Below are positions 39,860 through 50,830 of a DNA stretch of 64,000 nucleotides, piece by piece (the stretch's first letter is position 1; every line of letters starts with the position of its first letter). This stretch comes from Mixia osmundae IAM 14324. Its lineage: Eukaryota > Basidiomycota > Mixiomycetes > Mixiales > Mixiaceae. The notes under the pieces were generated by a model that was not told the origin of the DNA, ran no database searches, and saw nothing but the letters and a program-made list of their open reading frames with translations. A program made the position numbers and the translations under genes. The stretch is taken from assembly GCF_000708205.1 (NCBI RefSeq), contig NW_014575561.1:256299-320298 (forward strand), read 5' to 3'.

Positions 39860-40739
39860 TCAGAAGTGGTCAGGCCTCGCTAGACGGTCTGTGCGTTGCG
39901 GTTGGCTGATTGCGACTGTAGATGCGTAGTAGACTCGCTTGCTGACCGTGCGGACCGCCCAGTCGAAGCCCGCGGTAAGGTTCTCAGCTTTGAGAGCACT
40001 GCAAGGCTGAATGCGCCAATCGTGGCGTTTTATCGTGTCTAAGTCTAATATCTATTCGCAAGAAATATAGTGAGACGCTATGATTAGCGTACGACGACCG
40101 ATTCACCTGTGAGATTTCGTTGCATGACAAGGCACCAGACAGATCTTGCTTGTTGGCAAAAATGAGTATACTCGCGCTGCCAAGTCTCTGCAGGCGACGT
40201 CAGATCAGACGAATGAGCGCATGCTGATGGCGAACCTCTTCTGCTAGTAGATCGTGTAGCTCGCGCTTGCAGTCTTGGAGACGTCCTCGATCGCTCGAGT
40301 CGACCACCCAGCAGATCGCGTCGGTGGCTTCAAAGTAATTGCGCCAGAAAGGTCGCAAGCTCTGCTGACCGCCGACGTCCCCTGTGTATGGATGAGCATG
40401 TTGAGCGTTTGTACACGCTAGCAGTATGGCCGGACGTGCAGATGTTCAGAGTGTAGCTGTGCACGAAGCGAGTGAGCGCATGTCACAGTGAAGCTCTTAT
40501 TGCATACCCTGAGTAGACGATCGTCTTGATGATGAAGCCAACAGTTGGCGAGATGGATGCCAGGTCTTCCTTGCAGAGTGACTTGACTACCGTCGTCTTG
40601 CCTGCATTATCCAGTCCTCTGCATATCGGTCTGCATGAGACTTGTCTTGGCTAGGCGCACACGTTGCGCACAAGATGAGGAGGCGCATCTGTCGCTCTTT
40701 GATGCGCTGCTTGCGGATGATGGTGAGGAGCCCAGGCAT
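39860..40739 (-). CDS. ARL2: ARF-like GTPase ARL2
   Basis: Six exons: 40739-40672, 40618-40508, 40456-40440, 40381-40236, 40187-40107 and 40051-39860; 204 aa. The product starts [20 protein letters not shown] and contains the P-loop GLDNAGKTT, switch [10 protein letters not shown], the G3 motif [25 protein letters not shown] and the G4 motif NKQD. These are ARL2 features; ARL2 acts with tubulin cofactors in microtubule assembly. Exon 3 is 17 nt. Intron 3 begins with GC (T|gcacgt), the only donor that restores W-D-V-G-G-Q. After [13 protein letters not shown] the frame runs about 22 residues further than usual ARL2, so a late intron or true extension is possible. Confidence 0.88.
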
Positions 40740-41221
40740 GTTGACGGGAGCATCGCTCTGAGCGCTGCCGAGAACCGGTTCGTCGCGCGATCGGGTTGGT
40801 GCATCGGCGCATCGATGACGATGACGACTACAGCTCGGCCAAGCCTAGGACCCTCTCAGTCTCGGTGACCTCCACTCCTGGGACTCAGTCCATCATCAAG
40901 GCACTTGTGAATCCAGACAGTCAATCCGAGATGCAGTGCGTAGGGCCCGCCGGCGCCCATCTCTCCAAACGATGCTTTGAACTCGTCTGCTTGCGAAACA
41001 CATGGGCTTGTACGACAATGCAAGCTATGACCGGACAGAACGCAGCTGGCTGTATGATGTACCAAGTCCGTCCGATGCAACTACATGAACTGGCAGGCGC
41101 AGGCCACGACACCCTTCAATTTGCCAGTAGCGCACAAAGCGTTGAAGCCATGGCTTGAGGAACGAGCTTCATCAGCACTCGTACGCATGAATGGCGTCCA
41201 CTGTTCAGTTGTTGCATGACG
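40740..41221. other. Intergenic region, possible short plus-strand ORF
   Basis: 482 bp between ARL2 and the second cysteine-rich cluster. A 120-codon plus-strand frame (from 40796) has no recognisable domain, signal peptide or codon pattern that convinces me. No gene is called. Confidence 0.35.
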
Positions 41222-41999
41222 CTACATGATCCGGCCTGCTAACACATAACAACTGCCCACGCTCATTGTGCAAGGCAAGTCGACTGCTTTTTGATCAGCT
41301 TAGCTAGCCAGCGACATCGATGCCTACGCACAGTCTGTATGCAATAGATCCTTGCAGATCTTGCCGCGAGCGCGTCGACATCGCAAAGTCGCTGTATGTT
41401 CGACTAATAGCCATGACGCTGTAGGTGGCTCAGCGGGAGTGGTTCAAGGATGAGACCCAGCTCGCCTTCCAGTATGGTCAACACAAACCGGAGTGTGTAG
41501 AAAGCCTCGCAGCATCGCGATATGGGATCGTCTGCTGAGGGAATGAGCTTACGCTCGGGCGGGACGCAGGCAAATCGGAGTACCGCTCGAGCCATCGGCT
41601 CGCCGCATCTCGAATCTCTCCAGGACTTCATAGCCAAAGTAGTCTGTCGTCTGCTTTTCGATCTGAGAACAATCGTATATGCGGTTCAGAGGTGCCTTGT
41701 CGTCAAGCGGATCCTGCGTATACTGCATTCGGCAGCACTCAGCAAATGAATGGCCATCCAATAGCGCCACGAACGCATAAGACTGCCAGCCAGCCATTTC
41801 GCACGTCGACCAAGATCCGATTCTTGACGAGTACAGTCACAAAGCGAGCGGCGAAGATAGGAATGCTCTGGACTTGATCTTTGCAAGTCACTTCACAAGG
41901 CGTCAGTCTGAATGTATACGTTCGAGCAAGTACCGGTTTCGGGCCAGCATGGGTCCCCACAATGTATGCTGAGAGTATCAGAGAGAGCAGGCGTCGCAT
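41222..41999 (-). CDS. Secreted cysteine-rich protein, C-x3-C family, copy 4
   Basis: Five exons: 41999-41829, 41782-41584, 41531-41457, 41403-41332 and 41283-41222; 192 aa. The signal peptide MRRLLSLILSAYIVGTHA precedes GPKPVLARTYTF. The family pattern follows: LTPCEVTCKD, AECCRMQY, DDPISRCCEAF, TLRCRRARGKICKDLL and DLPCTMSVGSC. The intron before the Cys-Cys exon and the last intron splitting the Phe codon are in the same positions and phases as in the 5-9 kb copies. An extra 46-bp intron divides the first exon. The acceptor chosen for intron 3 (41404) is one of two possible. Confidence 0.7.
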
Positions 42000-42238
42000 C
42001 GTCAGTCGCTGCGTTCACAAACAGCGCCAAAGAAATGCCATGAAGGGTAGCAAGCGTGAGCGAGACGCGTCGCAGCGTTTTCCCTCTGATCCATGTATCC
42101 ATCTTTGCAGCTCAGCAACCCAGCTTCCGCGATAACGAGCCACAAGGCCTCCGCTGATGTCGCACTGACAAGCGTGAGACCTGACTGTCCCAAGTCCACG
42201 AAGACGAAGCATTCCAGGAGCTGACCATCGCTGCATGA

Positions 42239-43059
42239 CTATACAGACGAGGCGTCGTGCCACGGACAATGCTGACCCCTCGACAGGATGCGCTCGACCT
42301 GGCAGGAGGGCGGTCCGCCTTCTGTGTATTGTACCGCACAGGTGACCCAGGGTGGACGGTCTCCGAGGACCTGACGGCATGTCTTGCCGTGATAGTCTTC
42401 TATCACGTGATCGATAGGCCAACAAGGGAGACGGTAGCCCTCGCCTGTCAACTCGAAACCGTCTACTGCGCTATGAGCTCAATATATGAGCAGAAAACAG
42501 ACGGACGGACCGCCCAGCATGTCGACTTGGACAACGAAGCCCCAAAAAGGAGTACAGCATGCATCGAGCACAGCAATGATTTCCTCTGTTGGAGCAGTCA
42601 GCACAAAGTGGCTAACGGACCGTCTGGTAGACTTGCTGCTGCCTTCTATGATCGGCACAAGCAGTGTCTCTTCGTCGCCCATGATGGCGCGCTGTCCTCT
42701 GACCTGAATCTGAACCTCATCAGGAGAGATGAAAACAGGCTGGGCATTGCACCTGAATGCCACTTCCGAGCCGTGTACCGTCTTTCGAAGCACGTGAGCA
42801 CAATAAGGCCAGGGAAAATGGTGGAAAGTCTCACATCGCAGCGAAAGGCAGGGTTACGTTCGGGATCCCAGGATAATGTGACCCTTTCTGCTGGAGCGTC
42901 CGCGACCATCTCAAAGGGCATGCGATCGATGTAGCCTTGACAGTTGACCCGGCAGTGAGAGAGCTCCAGGCAGGCAGGTGGGATCGACATTGGAGCGATC
43001 ACTGCTCTCAGAAGTCGGAGTGCAATGACAGCGCCGACGATCCTGGTGAAGCAGATCAT
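42239..43059 (-). CDS. Secreted cysteine-rich protein, C-x3-C family, copy 5
   Basis: Three exons, 43059-42835, 42781-42511 and 42465-42239, give 240 aa. A hydrophobic leader (MICFTRIVGAVIALRLLRAV) precedes LSHCRVNCQGY (C-x3-C), AFRC repeated on both sides of the first splice site, AVLDACCTPFWGF (Cys-Cys pair), YRLPC and KTCRQVLGD (the next pair), and WVTCAVQYTEGGPPSC. Compared with the other copies it lacks two of the usual introns and has a longer C-terminus. Assignment rests on the order of motifs; overall sequence identity is low. Function unknown. Confidence 0.62.
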
Positions 43060-43589
43060 TGCGATGTCCGCCGACGAAGAAGACTGTCACAGTGCCAGGA
43101 AATTGGCTGACGAATAGAGAAAGGAGGGCATGTATGAAGGCCTGCCTGGGCTTGTTTTGGCTGGTCAGACATTTGTTCCTGGGTACCGTTGCGCGTGTCG
43201 TCGCGTTCGCCCCTCGTCATTCTCATCGTCTCATGCTCGACGTTGCTCAACAGCCATCCCTTCTCGCAGTCAGTCTCACTCGTCCAACTGCTATTCTACA
43301 CCAAAAGTATCATCGCCAGTGTGCATGCCTCCCGAGCAGACCAAAATCGGCAAACCCGCTCGCTATGTTTGGGCTACCTCGGTCTCAAGGTTGCGCCATA
43401 CCCAGCAGTCCATCTCAATCCGATCGGTTGTCTGTTCGATCGAGACCTTTTCTGCTCTGTAACGAAGATCTCCCAGTCTGCATCTCGCTGGCCACTGCAT
43501 CTATCGCAATATATTCAGCTGGCTCGTTCTCCTCAATCTTGCCTTGCCTCATCGGAGCGATCGTACCACAATAGCAGCCTCGCTTCCAT
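43060..43589. other. Region between two divergent cysteine-rich genes
   Basis: 530 bp with long but unconvincing plus-strand frames, some hydrophobic (for example SLATASIAIYSAG near 43,490). The signal-peptide exon expected for the next gene should lie here, but I could not find an ATG that splices to it. Confidence 0.4.
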
Positions 43590-44298
43590 ATGAGCCGCTG
43601 CATGGCCATGTGTACAGGATACACCCTGGGCTTATCATACCAGCTACAAGCTTGGGCCGACGCTGACCTGCAAAAGCTGACCCATTGGCTTGACGGGGGC
43701 GATCCAGAATTACAGGTCGATGTGAGCCCAACGTCGCAGCTTTCCTGCCTTATCGCATTTGCCGCAAAATCCCGAAGATGCAAGTAGCCCTCATATCGAA
43801 AAATCCACCAATCAGCGTATGCGCACAACGGCGTCTCAGAAATCGTGGGACGTTCGAGGCGCTTTCGCTCTATCGAGCAGGTCTTGCAGTCTCGCCGAAT
43901 TCTTGGCTTATAGAATCAGACGGTTCCTCCTAAACCCGTCGATGTACAGCATTAATACGGCTATACAAGGCGTGCTCTCGACTTGCTGCAAGCCTATGCT
44001 GCGCTTCGAATGCCATCTCGTCTATCCGGACCCTCAGAATCGTACGTCGGTATGCTGACCTCCACGCAGGAGCGGGTGGCTGACTGCACGTACAGGAAGT
44101 CTTCTCGTTACAAAGAAAGAGCTGTTGCTGACATGCAAGTACGACCCCGCCAAAGTGGTTCCCTACGACGTGCCGATCCATGGCGGCAACGCTTGTGATT
44201 CTCATTGGGACCACTGGAGTGAGATTTTCCGCCAGCGTACGATCCTGCCGAGCTTATGTCGTGAAAAGCCGACACTAGCATGCTCGGTCGACTGGTAG
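43590..44298 (+). CDS. Cysteine-rich protein, C-x3-C family, copy 6 (5' end unresolved)
   Basis: Modelled exons 43590-43732, 43788-43880, 43920-44041, 44096-44218 and 44279-44298, 166 aa from the first usable Met. Motifs: SRCMAMCTGYTLG (C-x3-C), LQKLTHWLDGGDPELQVD, GVLSTCCKPMLRF, HLVYPDPQN, ELLLTCKYDPAKVV and DVPIHGGNAC. All of these align with copy 8 at 45573-46371, which does have a signal peptide, so an upstream leader exon is probably missing from my model or lost. The intron at 43881-43919 is short (39 bp) and its acceptor is uncertain. A 69-bp version also keeps the frame. Confidence 0.55.
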
Positions 44299-44526
44299 CA
44301 AGGGCCTGATGTTGCTAGCGCATGCTATACAGCCGCAAAGTCAATGCATTTTCATACAACTCGCCTTGTACAAAGAGGCACTGTCTCGACGAGATAGGTT
44401 CGCTGCGAATTGCGCAGAGCGCAAGATCGCTCGAGTTTCAAGGCTGCGTCCCAAGGTTTACGCGTGTTCACGCGACCTGTGACGCAATAGACCTCCTCTG
44501 CACTTACAGATTCTCTTCAGCAAGTC

Positions 44527-45353
44527 ATGCTGCACACCCATCGCCTCACCGTCCTCACTCTCGGCATGCTCTCATTCTTCCCAGTGACCAGCAGAAGCAA
44601 TTTCGCGAACACGTACAACTTCAACTTGAATGAATGCTCAGCCGTCTGCCACGATCGAGCAGATGGACATTTGCTCTTCGCGGCCATCTACCAAAGTGAT
44701 CCGGTCGAGGTCTCCATGGACTTACATTCGGCACCGCCAAATACGAGCGTCAATTGCGTGCGGCCCGCTTCGCACGCCCCGATAGTGTCTTTACTGACTC
44801 ATCTGCGGCTGACAGTACTTGGAAGGCGCAGATGAGGCACTTGCCGTGCGAGAGCCTCATGACTGCACCAGTGAGCTCGTCATCGGTTCGGCGACGCAAG
44901 CTGTCTATGACGTCGAGCTCAGCTTGGCAATGTCTCGACAGGGCGGCTGGAAAAGTCAGCTCGCCTAAGCCGATTAGCTTCTCCACGTCGCTGATTCATG
45001 ACAGGTGATCCAACGGCGCTATGCTGTACGACGAGCTACGTTCTCGCCTTTCGGGTTGGCATTGGTATGCGTGCGCCATGCATTGATCCAGCTATGCAGC
45101 ACGACTGAGAAGGGCCTCTCAGATTTATCGAGCTTGAAGAGCCAAGCCATCCGCATGCGCTGCAACCCAGAAGCGCATCCGCTGTGCAATCTGCTCATCT
45201 TCGAAGAGTGTGCGTATCCTTACAATCTCTAACGTTTCGACGACAATGATGGACACGCCAGCAGTCGAGATTGGCTGCGAAAGCTTGGGCGAGACATGCG
45301 AGGTACACAAAGGCCTGCAAAAGCAATATGATCTTGCCGAGGCCCATCGATGA
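44527..45353 (+). CDS. Secreted cysteine-rich protein, C-x3-C family, copy 7
   Basis: Five exons: 44527-44757, 44816-44954, 45005-45064, 45123-45209 and 45265-45353; 201 aa. The leader MLHTHRLTVLTLGMLSFFPV is followed by YNFNLNECSAVCHDRADGH, close to the YTMTLSPCRAVCHEG of copy 1. Then come SVNC, HDCTSEL, VYDVELSLAMSRQGG, DPTALCCTTSYVLAF, RMRCNPEAHPLCNLL and EIGCESLGETC. All five exons keep frame, introns are 50-58 bp, and the last intron again splits a Phe codon (T|TC). This is the only clear group-1 copy on the plus strand of the second cluster. Confidence 0.72.
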
Positions 45354-45572
45354 CAATTCAATCAAGGACTGACTCAGCGTCAGGTGAAGACACTGAGCGA
45401 GTGAGACAACATGGCGCCCACAAATGGATCTGCCTGATCGGCACGAGTCACAGTGAGCTTGCATAAGGGCAAATCGCCGGAACGCGTCTTTGCATGTTGT
45501 GCACATGCATTGACTTTGGTAGCAAACCGATGTGTACCATCGCAAGTCAGCAAATCTTCGTCAACTGATAGA

Positions 45573-46371
45573 TCAGGTTGCCAGACAGCGAGCCATATTG
45601 AGAGTCGGTTTGATGATGCACATGTTGGTCACGATGATACAATCGCCGATGATCTGATTCCTGGCAGGATACAGTGCGCCACAGGACGCACCGCCATGGA
45701 TGGGCACATCACGTCCGACCATCTTGCCGGGTTCGTAGTTGCACGTCAGAAGCATCCGCTTGTCGGTAACAGTCAAGCCGCCTATCGGCCGCATCAGCCG
45801 CGAGCAAGAGATACTTGGAGACATTCGTACGGGATGCAGGATCAGGATAGGTAAGGTGAGCGTCAAAGTAAAGCATCGGCCTGCAGCAAGCAGCCAGGAC
45901 GCCTTGAATGGCAGGATTTGCGCCAACAATAGAAGGATCGTATTCAGGACCTGCAGGTGATTGTCAAAAAATGCTGGAGAGTACGACGTGATGTCTGACT
46001 GGGAATAGGAAACCCGCCGTGAATGTTCCATGAGACTTCTGGGGCCGTACCCGGCCTACGCTCGTACTGAAAGTTGACGACTGGGCTTTTCATATTGGCC
46101 GGCTAGCAACATCGCCACGATCAGATTGTAGATCCGGAGAGGGCAAGAAGGGCGGTCTCACATCTGACTGCAGTTCAGGCTGTTCACCGTCAAGCCAGTA
46201 AGTCAATCTTTGCAAGTTGAGCTCTGCCGAGGATCTGATGTGATAGGGAAATCCTAAGGAGTAGCCCGAGCAGAGAGTCAGACATCGGCCCATCTGGTAG
46301 CAGCTGTTCCAGTGATTTCTTGCAGCATGACCGAAGCAGATAGACGTGAGCAGTACGATCCAGCTGAGCAT
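45573..46371 (-). CDS. Secreted cysteine-rich protein, C-x3-C family, copy 8
   Basis: Four exons, 46371-46162, 46102-46000, 45950-45831 and 45781-45573, give 213 aa. The signal peptide MLSWIVLLTSICFGHA precedes NSCYQMGRCLTLCSGYSLG, LQRLTYWLDGEQPELQSD, GVLAACCRPMLYFDAHLTYP, MLLTCNYEPGKMVGRDVP and IHGGASC. It is the closest paralogue of copy 6, in the opposite orientation on the other side of copy 7. The DVPIHGG and YPDP motifs are seen only in this pair. The last 35 residues are not matched in copy 6 and could contain an unrecognised intron. Confidence 0.68.
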
Positions 46372-46906
46372 CTTAATCAGGCCGCATGAAAGAAATCTTG
46401 CTTGACTAGGTCGCGAGCGGTGGTGTAGCACAGAGCGTCCGATCGCACGAGATGTAACGCGAAGCATCCGCGTGCTATGCGCCGGCCGATGACTCGAGGT
46501 GGAGGGCTGGCAGCATGCATCGAGTTGGGGCGTTCGTGCGATCGGCGAGCTGCTTGCCGCTCTGCCGATACCGGAGTCTATCAACTGAGCGAAGCGTCTT
46601 TTGAGACAGCAGCAGGATCATCTCGACGGAGGCAGACACTTGGCATGAGGTAGCTCCGCTCAGTAGGAGCGAGGCTGTGGCAGGTCTAAGAAGGGGATTG
46701 GCAGGAGATGAACCGGGTCAGCGCGTGACTACGACGAGTATTGCAAACAGACGTGGCACACAATTAGCGATCACGAGCATCAGTAGTCATCAAAAAGTTG
46801 ATTGGGCATGACTGTAGCAATGCATGCAGACAAAGCATTTCAGAGGTGCGCACAAAGTGATACACAAGATGGATGCAACACGACTAGCCGACCAACAATG
46901 CAAGGC
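46372..46906. other. Intergenic, no gene supported
   Basis: 535 bp between copy 8 and histone H3. The copy 8 frame stays open for about 70 codons upstream of its signal peptide, but that part has no leader character. I see no RNA gene or repeat. Confidence 0.45.
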
Positions 46907-47371
46907 TTATGAACGCTCTCCGCGGAGACGGCGGGCGAGCGAGATGTCCTTGGGCTGGATGGTGACTCGCTTGGCGTGGATGGCTGCCAGATTAGTGTCT
47001 TCAAACAGCGAGACGAGGTAAGCCTCGGATGACTCTTGCAGCGCCAGAACGGCAGATGACTGGAATCTCAGATCGGTCTTGAAGTCCTGAGCAATCTCTC
47101 GGACGAGACGTTGGAAGCTGTAGCATCGTCTCGTCAGCACGGGCATGCCGTAGCAAGCTAGAGCAACGTACGGCAATTTGCGGATCAGGAGCTCAGTCGA
47201 CTTCTGGTAGCGACGGATCTCACGAAGAGCGACAGTACCAGGGCGGTATCGGTGAGGCTTCTTGACACCACCGGTAGAGGGTGCAGACTTGCGGGCGGCC
47301 TTGGCAGCGAGCTGCTTGCGAGGGGCCTTGCCACCGGTAGACTTGCGAGCGGTTTGCTTAGTACGTGCCAT
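46907..47371 (-). CDS. HHT1: Histone H3
   Basis: Two exons, 47371-47172 and 47117-46907, give 136 codons including Met, the standard length. The N-terminal tail [20 protein letters not shown] is canonical, and the intron (54 bp) falls in the LP-FQRL codon. The last residue is Ser (RGERS) where most H3 proteins end RGERA. It is divergently paired with histone H4 across 324 bp, as in many fungi. Confidence 0.97.
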
Positions 47372-47695
47372 CTTTGATTATTGATGTCGGATATTGACTT
47401 GTCGGATAAAAGCTTGGTGAAGAAGGGAGGGGACAGGGCCTAGCTCTTATAAGCGCTAGCCCTTGACAACCATTTGTTTGTTGTTTTCGAGTCATGTGAT
47501 GCATTTCCAGAAAATATTCATTTCTCTCACGGAAATTCGAGCATTAAATCTGAATATCCGGTAGTCCTAAGGGGCTCACAAACAAACAATCGCGCCCTTG
47601 AGAGAATCTCATATAAGCAACTCGTCCCTTCTGACTGATCCACAAGCGCTTTCAGTTTTCTTGCGACTTTACGTTACTTCACCAAGCAAACAAAG
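47372..47695. promoter_or_regulatory. Divergent H3/H4 promoter
   Basis: 324 bp between the two histone start codons. Each gene has a TATA-like element at similar distance: CTTATAAG at 47446-47453 (75 bp from the H3 ATG) and ATATAAG at 47611-47617 (79 bp from the H4 ATG). Further in, TTTGTTTGTTG (from 47473) and ACAAACAAACAAT (47578-47590) are inverted copies of one motif, placed roughly symmetrically. They are candidate binding sites for a shared histone regulator. Confidence 0.6.
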
Positions 47696-48121
<426 letters not shown>

Positions 48122-48358
48122 AGTGGTTTCTGTTCAGACGGCTATGTAATACTGCATCCACATGTTGACAAGCTCTTTCCTCACGTCGCGCTATCCGCGG
48201 TCTGATCTTCTGTGCGCATGAGTCCGTTCCCTCGCTAGCCTGCGCCTTGTACTGCCAAACTTACCGCCACTTCGTACGCGCGCTCATAAGACTCACATGG
48301 ACCTTAGAGCTACCATGCTCATGCAATAAGCCTGCGAGCAACGCTAGCTTCGCGAGAG

Positions 48359-50662
48359 CTACAGGAGCCATTCGTCGAGCCACTTGTAGACTTCGTTGTG
48401 CCAATGCAGCGAATTGGCAGGCTGCTCGACAAAGTGGCCCTCGGTCGGATAGTAAATGAATCGTGATGGTATGCCTGCATTCCTGCATCAATAGCATTCG
48501 AAGCAGGACGTGATCTGGCTTACCCAATCTTTGGAGTGTATTGAACGTCGAGAGTCCCTCGGCAATTGGCAGTCGGTAGTCTTTCGCGCCTGGCATGATC
48601 GAATATCAGTCGAGCATTCGCTATTTCTTGCTGGCTCACCGTGAATGACAAGCATTGGTGTGCTCCATTGATCGATAAAGTTGTGCGGCGACCAGCGCTC
48701 ATAGTTCTCCCGAGCTGACCAGATGGTGCCATCGAATTCGCGCTCTGGGAAGAATTGTTCATCGCTCGCTATCGAATTGACGATATTGAAGAGGCAGCAA
48801 TGATTGACGAGCGTCTTGAAAGTGAAGCTCGACGTCGGATGACCTTCGAGCCAATTCATGAAGTACGCGCCATAGCTAGCGCCCGCCGCTCCGATGCGCT
48901 CCCGATCGATCTCTGGGTAGGCATCTAGACAGTGTTCTACGCCTGCGATCGTATCCTTGTAAGGCGTGCCGCCCCAATTGTTACCGATCGCGTCTGTCAG
49001 TTCCTGACCGTATCCGGTCGATCCTGTGATATTCATGAGAAGGGTGATGTAGCCTCTGCTCGCGCTAACGGCTGCATTCCAACGAAAGTGGAACGAGTCT
49101 GACCAGGCACCCTGAGGGCCGCCGTGCCTGTTGACAGTTAGTCAGCCAATGCGTCGGCCAATCTGTCACAAGGCTTACACCCAGACACAGAGCGGGTACT
49201 TCTTATCAGCCGACTTTGACTTGACTCCTGGCGGTCGAACGATAAAGCCATGAATTGTCTTGTCATTGCCACCCTTGAACTCAAAGTCTTCGGCTGGTTC
49301 CAGACCTAGCTTGGAGAGATCGTTGAGCTGCGTGAGTCGAGTGAGAGTCGGTTTCGCAGCCATACTGCTTGCCTCGAGCAGATAGGCCTCGTTTGGCGCA
49401 TTCAACGAGCTGATCGTGAGCAGCAGACGGTGATCCTTGCCGGGCAGGACCTCGAAAGATTCTACCGTCGCTTCGGATGTCAGCGGCACGGGATGCTCGT
49501 TCGCTGAGTCAAGAGCGAGATAGAAGATCTTCGTGCGGCCATAGTCTTCGACGAGCAGATACAATCCCTTGCCATCGTTTGACCATTTGAGGGCATGCGG
49601 ACTGCGGTCCCATTCACTCATCGCAAGTATCTTCTTCTCTCGAGTCTCCAGATCGATGATAATAATCCGCCGGTAATCTGCCTCGTAGCCATCCTTGTCC
49701 ATCTGGAGCCAGGCAGCCTTGCCGCTCGTCTGGGTAGCCGAAGGAGCAAAGACAGGCGAGCTAGTGGCGCCATGCTCGCCCGTCGTCAGAGGTAAAGGCT
49801 TCTTTTCGTCTTTGTTGCGAGCGTATACAGGTACTGCGTATACATCTGTGCGGGTGTGCCATGCTACGGGCAACTCGGGTGTCTTTGCCATACAGATCAA
49901 GCTGGTGCCATCGCTCGAGAGCTGAAAGTCCTGCGCACCTCCGCCAATGGAGGGCGAATTGACCTTGCTGTGCGCGATAGGTGACATGAAACCCGCTTTC
50001 AGATCGAGTTGCAGTGTGCCCGCCTGATCGCTCGCTATCTTGCAGATAAAGACCTTGTTGACCTTGCCGTCTGACCAGGCGTTCCAATGTCGTACGTAGA
50101 GATCATCGTAAACTTTGGCATCCGACCCTCTTGCGGTATCCTCACGTTGCTTGTCTATCTTGGCCACGGCTTCTAGCGCGGGATCGCTCGCATAGACTTC
50201 TGCAGAGAAGGAGAGCAGCTCGCGAGCCGGATTGAAGCTCATATTGGCGGGCTCGACGCCTTTGGGGAACTGTCCGACGCGTTGTTTCGTCCCGTCTTTG
50301 ACGTGGACGGACCAAAGCTCGACACCACTAGACTCGGCTCGGGCTTCCAACAGCTTGCTTGCTTCTTTGTCTGACTTGTCAATCGGACAATCGACTTCAT
50401 CTGCTTTAGCTCCACCGGGTCGCAGATAGAGCAACACATCATCTGACGCCCACACAAGTCCTGATAGCTTGAGTCCGTCGAGTACCGTATCAGTCTTCGA
50501 AAGGGAGGAGCCTATATCGCCAACGATGACACTCTCCTGAGTGCGCTGTTTCTCAATGTCGTATTGCGAAACAGACATGGCAAAGCGCGATCCAGACGGG
50601 GAAGGGATGGCATTGCCAGGCTTCTTCATCGAGATGAATGCTTCGATCGTGAGGCCTGCCAT
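48359..50662 (-). CDS. Prolyl-oligopeptidase family serine peptidase, dipeptidyl-peptidase 5-like
   Basis: Four exons: 50662-49179, 49127-48640, 48589-48524 and 48474-48359; 717 aa. The N-terminal two thirds are beta-propeller-like (repeats such as KLSGLVWASDDVLLYL, SPHALKWSNDGKGLYLL). The C-terminal alpha/beta hydrolase domain has YPLCVWVHGGPQGAW, the nucleophile motif GAAGASYGAYF (Ser in G-x-S-x-G), TPMLVIHGAKDYRLP (Asp) and YPTEGHFV (His). This is the S9C/DPP-V layout. No signal peptide is visible from MAGLTIEAF, so unlike secreted DPP5 of dermatophytes this one looks intracellular. The last exon reads to KWLDEWLL. Confidence 0.87.
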
Positions 50663-50830
50663 GATGTCGCTTGTTAATGATGGATGGTAACGTATCCGGA
50701 GAGCGCTGAGCAGCATGCGAATGTTGTACCATCATCGTATTTCATCTGATTACAATCAAATTGTCACGTACGTACTACGTACTGCCGCGCCGTTAGCACC
50801 GAGCTCTCTCGCGCTCGCGGCTCGGCTGCA

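Noticed and set aside
40796-41158. 120-codon plus-strand ORF between ARL2 and the second cysteine-rich cluster
   Set aside because: No domain, leader or splice structure; length is within chance for this GC content.
41801-41828. 28-bp intron inside copy 4 of the cysteine-rich family
   Set aside because: The donor 18 bp upstream gives a 46-bp intron in the same frame and an alignment of equal length to copy 1.
45195-45545. Minus-strand ORF with a leader-like MGLGKIILLLQAFVYLACLA followed by several cysteines
   Set aside because: It is antisense to exons 4 and 5 of the copy 7 gene, whose spliced frame matches the family over its whole length; the leader is a chance hydrophobic stretch.
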